Shown: positions 8,135 to 15,920 of the stretch, piece by piece
Layout: the number at the start of each line of letters is the position of its first letter
Position numbering within the stretch: position 1 is the stretch's first letter
Source of the DNA: Amycolatopsis rubida
Lineage (GTDB): Bacteria > Actinomycetota > Actinomycetes > Mycobacteriales > Pseudonocardiaceae
Length of the DNA: 64,000 nucleotides
Assembly (NCBI RefSeq): GCF_900115345.1
Contig: NZ_FOWC01000003.1
Location: forward strand, 496,001-560,000
Direction of reading: 5' to 3'
Position numbers and translations under genes: made by a program
Notes under the pieces: generated by a model
Database searches by the model: none
Told to the model about the DNA's origin: nothing
The model's input: only the letters and a program-made list of their open reading frames with translations

Positions 8135-8519
8135 CGACCGCGGCGCGGCGTGGTTGAGGTGCCGGAGGCGGGCTGACGGTGCGGACGCTGTTCTGGCGAC
8201 GCTTGGCTGGCTGTCTGCCGGGAAGCGGCGCATGTGCCGTCCGGAGCCGCCCTGGTCGTGCGACGAGTCCGGTGCAGCACTGTCCGGAGAGTCAGCGAGT
8301 CCGGTCTAGCACTGTCCAGAGAGTCAACGAGCCCGGTTCAGCACTGTCCGAAGGGGCAGCGAGCCTGGTGCAGCACTGTCCGGAGAGTCAACGAGCCTGG
8401 TGCAGCACTGTCCGGAGAGTCAGCGAGTCCGGTCCGGCGTCGTCCGGAGAGTCAGCGAGTCCGGTGCGGTGCCGCGAAACCCAAGCGGGCGAGCGGCATC
8501 GCACCGGACGAACAAGCGG
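8135..8519. other. gene-free interval containing a 32-bp minisatellite
   Basis: The 385 bases between the FMN reductase and the 3' end of the FAD monooxygenase contain the 32-bp repeat array and short flanks with no ribosome site. Frames remain open only because the unit length is not a multiple of three and lacks stop triplets; the predicted peptides cycle through three frames of the same repeat. Confidence 0.6.
8272..8463. repeat. 32-bp tandem repeat, six copies
   Basis: Six contiguous 32-bp units start at 8272, 8304, 8336, 8368, 8400 and 8432. The consensus is GTGCAGCACTGTCCGGAGAG followed by TCAGCGAGTCCG. Copies differ at 1-6 positions; units 4 and 5 differ only at a few bases, which points to recent duplication. 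Partial copies flank the array (end of a unit at about 8259-8271, start of one at 8464). There are no non-repeated spacers, so this is not a CRISPR array. Confidence 0.85.
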
Positions 8520-9755
8520 TCAGCCAGCGTGACTGTCCACACCGGACCGTCGGGCGAAAGCAGGTGCGTGTTCCGGGCGCAGCCCAACACCGCCAAGGTA
8601 AGCGGTAACCCCGGAAAGCACCGGGAACCGTTGCACCACCCGCATGGGCGCGGGCAAGCGGACCAGCGTCCCGGCGAGTGCGGGGCGGAGCAGCATCTCG
8701 TGTTCGCCTCGCTGGCTCGACTGCACCGCGACCGTCGGCAGCAGACGGCGGCGGCGTACGGCGGCCAGGCGGGACATCGGAACCTCCCCGCGGCGCAACG
8801 GTTCTGCGAGGAGTCGTGCGGTGGCGACGGCGTCTTGCACGGCGAGGTTCACCCCGACGCCGCCCACCGGTGACATCGGGTGTGCTGCGTCGCCGATGCA
8901 CAGCCCTCCGGGGGCGTGCCAGCGCGGCAGCAGGCCCATGGTCACTTCGAGTAGTTTCACGTCGTCCCACGAGCGGACGGCGGACACCTGTGCGGGCGTC
9001 CAGCCGAACAGTTCGGCCAGCCGCGAGCGGAAGTCTTCGATGGGGCCGGAACGCAGGTGGGCGTCTTGGCCTCGGGGGATGAGGTACGAGGTCTGGTAGT
9101 AATCGCCGCGGTCCATGGTCACTGAGGCGTATCCGGGGCCGAACCGGGCGAACACCCCCTGTTCGCCCGGTCCGGCTTTCGGCACTCGCACCTGCCAGAC
9201 GTCCATCGGGACGTCCGATTCCCGCAGGGCGAGGCCGAGTTCGTGGCGCACTGTCGACCAGCGTCCGTCGCAGCCGACGGTGAGTGGGGCGGCAAGAGAG
9301 TGGACGATGCCGTTGTCGTCGAGGTAGTCGACGCCGGTCACGCGTCCGCCCTCGCGGCGCAGGGACACGACGGACGCGCCCATGCGCAGGGAGAATTTCG
9401 GTTCCGCCGCACCGGCTTCGGCCAGCAGGGCCAGGAATTCGGCTTGCGGGACCATCGCGATGTGCTTGTGCGGGCCGCGCAGTCTGCTGAAGTCGGCGGC
9501 GATCACGGTCTCCGCGCCGATCTCCATTTTCATCCGCTCCAGGACCGAACGGGACAACGCGGCGAACTGAGTGCCGAGGCCGAGTTCGTCCAGCAGCCGC
9601 AGCGTCGACGGGTGCACGGTGTCGCCGCGGAAATCCCGCAGGAAGTCACGGTGCTTCTCCAGCACCGCCACCTCGACCCCGGCCCGCGCCAGCAGCAGGC
9701 CCAGCATCACGCCTGCCGGACCGCCCCCGGCGACCACGCATCCGGTCCGTTCCAT
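8520..9755 (-). CDS. FAD-dependent aromatic-ring hydroxylase-type monooxygenase
   Basis: A 411-residue class A flavoprotein monooxygenase. Visible are the Rossmann GGGPAGVMLGLLLARAG with the acidic strand end (VAVLEKH), the conserved Arg/Asp region FRGDTVHPSTLRLLDELG, TVGCDGRWSTVR (the DG motif binding both FAD and NAD(P)H) and GDAAHPMSPVGGVGVNLAVQDAV, which contacts the FAD ribityl. Members hydroxylate phenols, quinones or antibiotics. The ATG at 9755 is used because GGAGGT sits just before it; a TTG twelve bases upstream is inside that ribosome site. It is divergent from a TetR gene with a palindromic operator between them, so its substrate is probably the TetR ligand. Confidence 0.87.
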   Translation of the reverse strand: MERTGCVVAGGGPAGVMLGLLLARAGVEVAVLEKHRDFLRDFRGDTVHPSTLRLLDELGLGTQFAALSRSVLERMKMEIGAETVIAADFSRLRGPHKHIAMVPQAEFLALLAEAGAAEPKFSLRMGASVVSLRREGGRVTGVDYLDDNGIVHSLAAPLTVGCDGRWSTVRHELGLALRESDVPMDVWQVRVPKAGPGEQGVFARFGPGYASVTMDRGDYYQTSYLIPRGQDAHLRSGPIEDFRSRLAELFGWTPAQVSAVRSWDDVKLLEVTMGLLPRWHAPGGLCIGDAAHPMSPVGGVGVNLAVQDAVATARLLAEPLRRGEVPMSRLAAVRRRRLLPTVAVQSSQRGEHEMLLRPALAGTLVRLPAPMRVVQRFPVLSGVTAYLGGVGLRPEHAPAFARRSGVDSHAG

Positions 9756-9765
9756 CGGGACCTCC

Positions 9766-9805
9766 AATCTTAGAGACTCTCTAAGTTTAGAGTAACGCTA
9801 AGATT
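9766..9805. promoter_or_regulatory. TetR operator between monooxygenase and tetR genes
   Basis: A perfect 15-bp palindrome TTAGAGA-C-TCTCTAA covers 9770-9784. Around it lies a second, wider symmetry: AATCTTAG at 9766-9773 and its exact complement CTAAGATT at 9798-9805. The A+T-rich stretch, including TTTAGAGT at 9786-9793, is out of character with the neighbouring DNA and lies between the two start codons (9755 and 9812). This is the natural operator for the adjacent TetR protein controlling both genes. Confidence 0.8.
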
Positions 9806-9811
9806 CACGCC

Positions 9812-10405
9812 ATGACCGGGTTGCGGGAAGAGAAGAAGCGGCGGACCCGCCAGGCGCTGATCGAGGCGGCGCTCACGCTGTTCGACGAGCAGGGGTACGA
9901 CGGCACGACCGTCGCCGAGATCTCCGCGCGGGCGAAGGTGTCCCCGGCGACGTACTTCAACTACTTCGCGGCCAAAGAGGACGTTGTCTTCGCTGACCAG
10001 CATCTTTACGACGAGGTGGTGGACGGGGTCTTCGCGGCGGCGGAGCCGGGCGCGCCGGTGGCGGAGATGGTGAGCAGGACCGTCCACGCGCTGGCGTCGG
10101 CGGACGCGTGGAGTTTTCCGCTGGACCATCCGCTCACCGAGGTGCGCACCCGGCTGCTGGCCGGGGTGCCTGCGTTGCGCGCGGGATACCTGCTGCGCAA
10201 CGCCGCGGTGGGCGATCGGTGGGCGGAGAAGCTCTACAAGACGTGTGCGCCGCAGCTGGACCGGGTCGAGGCTGCCGCGTTGACCGGTGCGGTGCTCGGC
10301 GCGTTGGAGGCGGCGCTGCGGCAGGTGCCGGAGGGGCGCAGCGCGACGGAAGTCGTGCTGGGGATCGTCGAGCGGGTCGTGCGCGGGTTGATGCCGGAAG
10401 GCTAG
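9812..10405 (+). CDS. TetR-family regulator of the divergent monooxygenase
   Basis: A 197-residue TetR repressor. The N-terminal helix-turn-helix is clear (KKRRTRQALIEAALTLFDEQGYDGTTVAEISARAKVSPATYFNYFAAKEDVVF); the C-terminal helical ligand domain is divergent as usual. It begins 56 bases from the oppositely oriented FAD monooxygenase and an operator lies in between, so it most likely represses that gene and itself until a substrate-like ligand binds. The stop codon shares the palindrome CTAG with the stop of the convergent lipoprotein gene. Confidence 0.9.
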   Translation: MTGLREEKKRRTRQALIEAALTLFDEQGYDGTTVAEISARAKVSPATYFNYFAAKEDVVFADQHLYDEVVDGVFAAAEPGAPVAEMVSRTVHALASADAWSFPLDHPLTEVRTRLLAGVPALRAGYLLRNAAVGDRWAEKLYKTCAPQLDRVEAAALTGAVLGALEAALRQVPEGRSATEVVLGIVERVVRGLMPEG

Positions 10406-10884
10406 TTGCAGTACAAGGATTCGAGTTTGGTGTCCGAGGCGACCACGGTGATTCCCTTGCCGACCGGCTGCCCGGACGCCGCCAGCGACGCGGACACGGT
10501 GCAGACCACCTGCTGCAGGCCGACCGGGTAAAGCAGTTTCATCGATTCGGAGACGGTCACGGTCACCGGCTGGGCCGAGGTGTCGACCGTGACGGGCCGG
10601 CCGGGCGAGAGCGTCGAGTAGAAACCCTCTTGCTCTTCCGTGCGAGTCGGGCCGCCGAACAGCTCCGTCAGCACCGTCGTGGGGTTCGCGTCCCTCGCCC
10701 AGGCACGTTGCACGGGGCTGAGTTGTCCCGCGTAGACGAAGTAGAGCGTGATTTGCGGACGCGGCGCGCCCAACTGGAATCCGCCGGGGGCGTCTCCGGC
10801 AGGGACCACTCCGGTCGGCTGGATGCCGCAACCAGCGAGGGCCAAGACAGCCGCGAAAGCGACGCAGAGCCGCAGAAGTTTCAA
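10402..10884 (-). CDS. lipoprotein of the AfsQ-like operon (GerMN-type domain)
   Basis: A 160-residue exported lipoprotein: basic N-terminus, hydrophobic h-region and lipobox L-A-G-C with Cys19 as lipidation site. The mature part (ITLYFVYAGQLSPVQRAW, LTELFGGPTRTEEQEGFYSTL, VTVTVSESM) resembles the GerMN domain found in LpqB and similar sensor-kinase partners. Its start overlaps the kinase stop codon (ATGA at 10881-10884), so it is translationally coupled to the kinase. By analogy with lipoproteins encoded next to AfsQ2 or CseC it is likely an outer-face modulator of the kinase; that role is inferred. Confidence 0.82.
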   Translation of the reverse strand: MKLLRLCVAFAAVLALAGCGIQPTGVVPAGDAPGGFQLGAPRPQITLYFVYAGQLSPVQRAWARDANPTTVLTELFGGPTRTEEQEGFYSTLSPGRPVTVDTSAQPVTVTVSESMKLLYPVGLQQVVCTVSASLAASGQPVGKGITVVASDTKLESLYCN

Positions 10885-12290
10885 CGCTCCTCCTGCGCGG
10901 TTCGGGGCAGCAGGAGCGTGAACCGCGCCCCGCCGCCGGTATTGGCCGCTTCGAGGTCGCCGCCGTGCAGCCGGGCGTTTTCCAGCGCGATCGACAGGCC
11001 GAGGCCGCTGCCGTCGGACCGGGCCCGCGAGGTGTCGGCCTTCGCGAAGCGGTCGAACACTTTCGGCAGCACCTCCTCGGGGATTCCCGGGCCGTGGTCG
11101 GTGACGGTCAGGAAGACAGTCGTGTCGTCGGTGCTCAGCCGGATTTCGACCGGCGGGGCGCCGTGGCGCAGGGCGTTGCCGACGAGGTTGGCGACGACCA
11201 GGTCGAGCCGTCGCGGGTCAGCGGGCACGGTGACGCTCGGCAGGTCGGCCGTCACGGAGCCGGTCCAGCCGCGGGCGGCGAGGCTGTTCGCCACGGCCTC
11301 GGCCAGGTCGACCTCTTCGACCCGCAGCTCGGCCCGTCCGGCGTCGAAGCGGGAGATCTCGACGAGGTCCTGCACGAGCCGGGTCAGCCGCCGGGTTTCG
11401 GCGGATACCAGCCGCGCCGCCACGGCGGTGTCCGAGGGCAGCTGGTCGGCGTCCTCGTCGAGAACGTCGGTGACCACGTTCATCGCGGCCAGCGGGGTGC
11501 GCAGCTCGTGCGAGACGTCCGCGACGAACCGGCGCGCGTCGGCCTCCATCTCGCGCAGCGAGCCGACCGTGCGTTCCAGTTCCGCCGCGGTGTGGTTGAA
11601 CGTGGCGACCAGCTGGGCCAGTTCGTCGGAACCCTTGGCGGGCAGGCGCACGTCGAGCTGTCCGTCGCCGAGTTTGCGGGCCGCGGAGTTCAGCGCGCGC
11701 ACCGGTCGCAGCACCTGCCGCGCGGCCAGCAGCGCCAGCGCGACCGCGATCGGCAAGGCCAGCGCGGTCATCAGCCACGCGCGCGTCGCCAGCTGCTCGA
11801 TCGCGGCCTGCTGGGTGGCGAGCGGGACCGTTTTGTAGACCTCGATGCCGGTGTGTTCGCTCTTCGTCGCGCCGTAGCGCAGCAGCGGCATCCCGATGTA
11901 GAGCACCGGGCGCCCGCCCTCGACGACCCGCTGGAACTGGATGCTGGTCCCGCCCGCGACCGCGGTGCGCAGCCCGGCGGGCAGCGCCGCCGGATTCAGC
12001 CCGGCGCGCGAATGCAGCGACCCGAACACGACGGTCGTGACGCCCTTGAGCGAGCTCGCCATGTTGTCGAGCTGCCGCTGGTCGGGCGGCAGGGTCAGCT
12101 GCGGCAGGTACGTCCTGACCTCGTCGCGCAGCTGCACCATCGCCGGGTCCTGCACGCCGGCCAGGATCGTGTTGCGCGCGGACACGTAGCTCGCGCCCGC
12201 CGCCGCGCCCGCGCCGACCAGCGTCATCGCCGCGAACGCCAGCACCAGCCGCAGGCGCAGCCCGGACACCCACGACCGGAGCCGTTTCAC
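10881..12290 (-). CDS. membrane sensor histidine kinase (AfsQ2-like)
   Basis: A 469-residue sensor kinase: transmembrane helix near residues 14-34, an extracytoplasmic sensor of about 130 residues, a second helix near 170-192, HAMP linker, HisKA domain with the phosphoacceptor in DVSHELRTPLAAMN (about His261), and HATPase with N box NLVGNALRHG, G1 DHGPGIP and G2 GSGLGLSIALENARLHGG. It overlaps the response regulator gene by 4 bases and the lipoprotein gene by 4 bases, making a tight three-gene operon. Gene order and partner sequence resemble the Streptomyces AfsQ1-AfsQ2-lipoprotein locus, which responds to nutrient/envelope cues and influences secondary metabolism; the signal here is unknown. 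Confidence 0.9.
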   Translation of the reverse strand: MKRLRSWVSGLRLRLVLAFAAMTLVGAGAAAGASYVSARNTILAGVQDPAMVQLRDEVRTYLPQLTLPPDQRQLDNMASSLKGVTTVVFGSLHSRAGLNPAALPAGLRTAVAGGTSIQFQRVVEGGRPVLYIGMPLLRYGATKSEHTGIEVYKTVPLATQQAAIEQLATRAWLMTALALPIAVALALLAARQVLRPVRALNSAARKLGDGQLDVRLPAKGSDELAQLVATFNHTAAELERTVGSLREMEADARRFVADVSHELRTPLAAMNVVTDVLDEDADQLPSDTAVAARLVSAETRRLTRLVQDLVEISRFDAGRAELRVEEVDLAEAVANSLAARGWTGSVTADLPSVTVPADPRRLDLVVANLVGNALRHGAPPVEIRLSTDDTTVFLTVTDHGPGIPEEVLPKVFDRFAKADTSRARSDGSGLGLSIALENARLHGGDLEAANTGGGARFTLLLPRTAQEER

Positions 12291-12976
12291 GAGCGGCCGA
12301 ACCGGTAGCCGAAGCCGCGGACCGTCTGCACGTGGTCCGGCTGCGCCGGAACGTCCTCGATCTTCGCGCGCAGCCGCTGCACGCAGGCGTCGACCAGGCG
12401 GGAATCGCCGAGATAATCATGGCCCCACACGGACGCGAGGAGCTGGCTCCGGCTGTACACCTGGCCTGGCGTGCGCGAGATCTCCAGCAGCAGCTTCAGT
12501 TCGGTCGGCGTCAGCGAGACCTGCTCGCCGTGTTTGCGCACCAGCATCCCGGCCCGGTCGATCACCAGGTCGCCGTGCTGTTCGGGGCCCGCGGCGCCGG
12601 GTTCGGCGGCGGTGCGGCGCAGCACCGCGCGGATCCGGGCGTCGAGCACGCGCGGTTCGATCGGCTTCACGACGTAGTCGTCCGCACCCGCTTCGAGGCC
12701 GGCGACGATGTCGAAATCGTCGCTGCGCGCGGTGAGCATGATGATCGGCACCTGGCCGAGCGCGCGGATCCGGCGGCAGGTCTCGAACCCGTCGATGCCG
12801 GGCAGCATGAGGTCGAGCACCACGAGGTCCGGCGCGCGTTCGCGCAGCTGCGCCACGCCGTCCTCGCCGGTCGCGGCCGGGTGCACCGTGTGTCCTTGCC
12901 GGCGCAGCGCCAGCTCCATGCCCTCGCGGACGGACGCGTCGTCCTCGATCACCAACACCACAGCCACAGGGGCCAT
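12287..12976 (-). CDS. OmpR-family response regulator (AfsQ1-like)
   Basis: A 229-residue OmpR/PhoB regulator. The receiver domain shows the acidic pocket EDD (11-13), phosphoacceptor Asp55 in VLDLMLPGIDGFE and the switch Lys in ADDYVVKP; the C-terminal winged helix includes LTPTELKLLLEISRTPGQVYSRSQLLASVWG. The segments ADDYVVKPIEPRVLDARIRAVLRR and GIDGFETCRRIRALGQVPIIMLTAR closely follow AfsQ1 as I know it. The ATG at 12976 (MAPVAVVLVIEDD) is chosen because the frame upstream to 13081 adds a non-conserved basic tail. First gene of a regulator-kinase-lipoprotein operon, divergent from a PAP2 phosphatase. Confidence 0.9.
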   Translation of the reverse strand: MAPVAVVLVIEDDASVREGMELALRRQGHTVHPAATGEDGVAQLRERAPDLVVLDLMLPGIDGFETCRRIRALGQVPIIMLTARSDDFDIVAGLEAGADDYVVKPIEPRVLDARIRAVLRRTAAEPGAAGPEQHGDLVIDRAGMLVRKHGEQVSLTPTELKLLLEISRTPGQVYSRSQLLASVWGHDYLGDSRLVDACVQRLRAKIEDVPAQPDHVQTVRGFGYRFGRS

Positions 12977-13079
12977 TATTCGGAATGCCCGCGGATTCGC
13001 GCGAGCCGGGCGGATCTTGTAGCGAAACCATGACACGGCCCTGACGAGATCCCGAAATCCCGAGGCCAGGCTCGAAGGC

Positions 13080-13991
13080 ATGGCAGTGCTGACTCCTGAA
13101 ACGCCGACCGTGCCCTCGTCCGCGCCCCGGCCCGCGCTCGCCCCGCCGCGGCGTTCGCGGACCGCCGTGCTGGTCGCGGCCGCGATCGGGTTCGCGGGCG
13201 CGTTCGTCGTCGCCTACCTGCTGTTCGTGCGGACCGAGGCCGGGCAGCGCGCCGAGGACGGGGTCGTCCGCTTCGCGCAGAACCTGCCGCGGTCCACTGT
13301 GGACTGGGCGCGGCCGCTGGCCGGGATCGACGGGGTCGAGGTGTTCGGCGCGGCCGGGATCGTCATCGTGGCGCTCGCGGTGCTGCGCAAGCGGTTCGCG
13401 CTCGGCGTGACCGCGCTGGTGCTGTACTTGCTGCCGCTGGCCGCCGCGCAGCTGCTCAAGATCTACCTGCTGGACCGGCCGGACGTCGGTTCGGCCGGGG
13501 CTCCGCACCACAACAGCTTTCCGAGCGGGCACGTGAGCGCGGCCACCGCCGTGCTGCTGGCATTGGCCGTGGTGCTGCCCGCGCGGTTCCGGACCTGGGT
13601 GCTCGCCGTGGGGGCGCCCGGCGTCGCCTGGGTGGCCGCGGCGACCGTCGCGCTCAGCTGGCACCGCCTGTCGGACACCGTGGGCGCCTGCCTGCTGGTG
13701 GCCGCGGTGGTGTCGGCGGGCGCGGCGGTCGTCTCGGCGCGGCGTCCGGACGGCAGCCGGATTCCGCCGGTGCTGACGGCGATCGCGCTGCTCGCGCCGG
13801 TCGCGGTGGTGCTGGGCGGATACGCGGTGCTGGCCTCGGCGACGTCGGTTCCGGCCCGGTTCGTGGCGGCGCTGGTGCTGGCGGCGCTGAGCGCGGTGGC
13901 GGTGGTGCTGCTGGCGGCAGGGCCGCTCCGGCGGGTGAATTTCGATCCGTCGGGGGCGCGGAACCGGCTCAGCGGGGCCGAGGGGCCGTGA
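13080..13991 (+). CDS. PAP2-family membrane phosphatase
   Basis: A 303-residue integral membrane phosphatase with the three PAP2 signature regions in order: K-x6-RP (KIYLLDRP), PSGH (FPSGHVSA) and the SWHRLSD catalytic histidine motif (x-x-H-x-x-x-D). These enzymes dephosphorylate lipid pyrophosphates or phosphatidic/phosphatidylglycerol phosphates at the outer face of the membrane. About seven hydrophobic helices are evident, two after the catalytic core being an extension beyond the minimal family length. It is divergent from the AfsQ1-like gene across 103 bases; shared control by that regulator is possible but not shown. Its stop codon lies in a terminator hairpin shared with the pirin gene. 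Confidence 0.88.
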   Translation: MAVLTPETPTVPSSAPRPALAPPRRSRTAVLVAAAIGFAGAFVVAYLLFVRTEAGQRAEDGVVRFAQNLPRSTVDWARPLAGIDGVEVFGAAGIVIVALAVLRKRFALGVTALVLYLLPLAAAQLLKIYLLDRPDVGSAGAPHHNSFPSGHVSAATAVLLALAVVLPARFRTWVLAVGAPGVAWVAAATVALSWHRLSDTVGACLLVAAVVSAGAAVVSARRPDGSRIPPVLTAIALLAPVAVVLGGYAVLASATSVPARFVAALVLAALSAVAVVLLAAGPLRRVNFDPSGARNRLSGAEGP

Positions 13992-14027
13992 GCGCTGGTG
14001 CCGGTTCTTGCCGGCACCAGCACTCAC
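13988..14027. terminator. bidirectional terminator hairpin containing both stop codons
   Basis: A 40-base hairpin: GTGAGCGCTGGTGCCGG (13988-14004), loop TTCTTG, CCGGCACCAGCACTCAC (14011-14027), one mismatch in 17 pairs. The TGA of the PAP2 gene (13989-13991) lies in the left arm and the complement of the pirin TGA (14024-14026) in the right arm, so one structure ends two convergent genes. A 40-base relative occurs at 62112. Confidence 0.85.
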
Positions 14028-14998
14028 GAGGGGTTGCGGCGCGGTTTGATCCGCACGGCGGGCAGCGGGGGAGCGGGCAGCCGCGCCGGGCCGCCGGGGT
14101 ACGGCTCGATCGCGCCGAACTGCTCGGAGTTCGCCTCCCACGCCGCGCGGTACTCGGCGATCTCGTCGTGGCTGCGGCCGACGAAGTTCCACCACATCAG
14201 GATTTCCTCGCCGAACGGCGGCCCGCCGAGCACGATCGCCCGCGCCGGGGAGGACCCGGGGTTGTCCAGGCCGAGCGCGGTCGCGCCGATGCCCAGACAG
14301 CCGAGCTGGGCCCGCCGCAGCGGAGTGCCCGCGAAGGTGAGCTCTCCGGTGTCGAGCAGGACGCCGTGCTCGAAGGACGGATCCGCGGCGAGGCTCAGCG
14401 ATGCGCCCGGGTCGAGGACGATTTCCGCGCCCAGCAACGGAGTGAAGGTCTTGACCGGCGAGGTTTGCCCGGCCAGCGTGCCGAGGAAGACACGGGCGGT
14501 GGCTCCGTCGAGGTCAGTGGCTGGCGGGACGTAATGCTGGAAGTCGCGGGCGGTGTGCCGGTGCTCGTCCGGCAGCGCGACCCAGAGCTGGACCCCGTGC
14601 AGCATCGTGGTTTCCGGCGTCGACACCTCTTCGTGGCAGATGCCGTGCCCGCCGGTCATCAGGTTCAGCTCGCCGGGCCGGACCATCGCGTGCGAGCCGA
14701 GGCTGTCGCGGTGCTCGATCTCGCCGGTGAACAGCCAGCTCACCGTCTGCAGCCCGGTGTGCGGATGCGGGCCGACGGACATGCCGCCGCTGACTGAGGT
14801 GTCGTCCGGACCGTAGTGGTCGGCGAAGCACCACGCGCCGATCAGCGACCGCCGGCGCTGCGGCAGGGTGCGGCGGACGGGCATCGCCCGCGGGCCGCCG
14901 AGCGGGACGGAACGGGCGTCGAGGATCTCGACCTTGCCGGGGTCGACGGGGTCGCCGCCGCACGCCAGTTCGGCCGGGTCGGTCTCGACGTTGCTCAT
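14024..14998 (-). CDS. pirin family protein
   Basis: A 324-residue bicupin of the pirin family. The N-terminal cupin holds the metal-binding motif HPHTGLQTVSW with a later Glu (GEIEHRDSLGSHAMVRPGELNLMTGGHGICHEE), the C-terminal half ends in the conserved GEEILMWWNFVGRSHDEI. Pirins bind Fe(II) and in bacteria act as quercetin 2,3-dioxygenases or modulate pyruvate dehydrogenase; which applies is not evident. Either the ATG at 14998 or a GTG nine bases upstream (15007) could be the start; neither has a strong ribosome site. Confidence 0.9.
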   Translation of the reverse strand: MSNVETDPAELACGGDPVDPGKVEILDARSVPLGGPRAMPVRRTLPQRRRSLIGAWCFADHYGPDDTSVSGGMSVGPHPHTGLQTVSWLFTGEIEHRDSLGSHAMVRPGELNLMTGGHGICHEEVSTPETTMLHGVQLWVALPDEHRHTARDFQHYVPPATDLDGATARVFLGTLAGQTSPVKTFTPLLGAEIVLDPGASLSLAADPSFEHGVLLDTGELTFAGTPLRRAQLGCLGIGATALGLDNPGSSPARAIVLGGPPFGEEILMWWNFVGRSHDEIAEYRAAWEANSEQFGAIEPYPGGPARLPAPPLPAVRIKPRRNPS

Positions 14999-15039
14999 GC
15001 CTGCCACGATAACCGGCGATACTCGGGGTCACTGCTCGA

Positions 15040-15098
15040 CTGTCGGTGAGGGCCACCCTGAGGGAATCAGAGTCTGTGAGGGTTCCCCTCACCGACAG
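15040..15098 (-). terminator. terminator hairpin after alpha/beta hydrolase gene
   Basis: CTGTCGGTGAGGG (15040-15052) and its exact complement CCCTCACCGACAG (15086-15098) form a 13-bp stem; inside it a smaller hairpin GTGAGGG-TTC-CCCTCAC is possible (15076-15092). The right arm includes the last codons of the hydrolase gene. It is one of three related elements in the window (others near 22598 and 41033). Confidence 0.75.
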
Positions 15099-15910
15099 CC
15101 GGGGAGGTTGCGCAGCCAGTCGAGCGCGGTCGGGAGCGCGTTGAGCACCGAGATGTGCCCGTCGCGCGGACGCAGCCACAGCTCGGCGTCCGGGAGGTTT
15201 CGCAGGAGCCATTCGCTGTGGCTGACCGGGACGACCCGATCGCCGCCGCCGTGCACCAGCAGCACCGGGACCCGCACGCCGGAGACGGAGAACCCCCATG
15301 GCGCGACGTATGCGAGGTCGTCGTCGGCTTCCGCGGCCACGTCCGCCGCGGCACCGGCGTCCTCGCCCAGCGGACCCCACGTGCCGCGCAGCGCCGCCCA
15401 GTCCGCGTCGGTGAAGCTCGCCGGGTCGAATTTCTGCGTTTCTCCGTGCCGCAGCCGGGTTTCGCGACCCTTGCGGGCGGCCCGCAACGAGCTGTCGTCG
15501 ACCATCCCGCCGTACCAGTCGTACTCCTCGGAGTACGGAGCCAACCCGGCGAGGCACACCGCCGCCGTCACCCGGTCCGGCAGCACCGCGGCGCAAGCCA
15601 GCGTGTGCGGTCCGCCGCCGGACGCTCCCATTGCCGCGAACCGCGGCAGGTCCAGCGCATCGGCCAGGTGCTTTACGTCTTCGGCGGCCGAGCCCACCGT
15701 CCGGCCGACCTGGGGAGCGGACCCGTCGTATCCGGGCCGCGCATAGGAAACGACGCGAAAACCCCGCGCGGCCGCGGCCTCCACCACCGGCGGCAGCAGG
15801 CGACCGGATTGCGGAGTCCCGTGGTGCCACACCAACGGAAAACCGTCGCCCCCGCTGTCGTGGACCCGGAGGTTCCGGCCGTCGGGCAGCGGCACGTCAG
15901 TCGTCCCCAT
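15089..15910 (-). CDS. alpha/beta hydrolase
   Basis: A 273-residue alpha/beta-hydrolase. The oxyanion motif HHGTPQSG, nucleophile elbow GASGGG (Gly-x-Ser-x-Gly), acid VHGGGDRVVP and catalytic His in RDGHISVL are all in place. A cap region of about 70 residues between strands 6 and 7 carries many Asp/Glu/Trp residues. The sequence is of the unclassified epoxide-hydrolase/lactonase-like group and its substrate cannot be read from it. It is encoded in line with the M20-type peptidase upstream on the same strand, 10 bases apart, suggesting co-transcription. Confidence 0.87.
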   Translation of the reverse strand: MGTTDVPLPDGRNLRVHDSGGDGFPLVWHHGTPQSGRLLPPVVEAAAARGFRVVSYARPGYDGSAPQVGRTVGSAAEDVKHLADALDLPRFAAMGASGGGPHTLACAAVLPDRVTAAVCLAGLAPYSEEYDWYGGMVDDSSLRAARKGRETRLRHGETQKFDPASFTDADWAALRGTWGPLGEDAGAAADVAAEADDDLAYVAPWGFSVSGVRVPVLLVHGGGDRVVPVSHSEWLLRNLPDAELWLRPRDGHISVLNALPTALDWLRNLPGCR

Positions 15911-15920
15911 GCCGGGGACT

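Noticed and set aside
8272..8463. CRISPR array
   Set aside because: The 32-bp units are directly adjacent with no unique spacers, and there are no cas genes.
9755..9767. TTG start at 9767 for the FAD monooxygenase
   Set aside because: It lies inside the GGAGGT ribosome site of the ATG at 9755.
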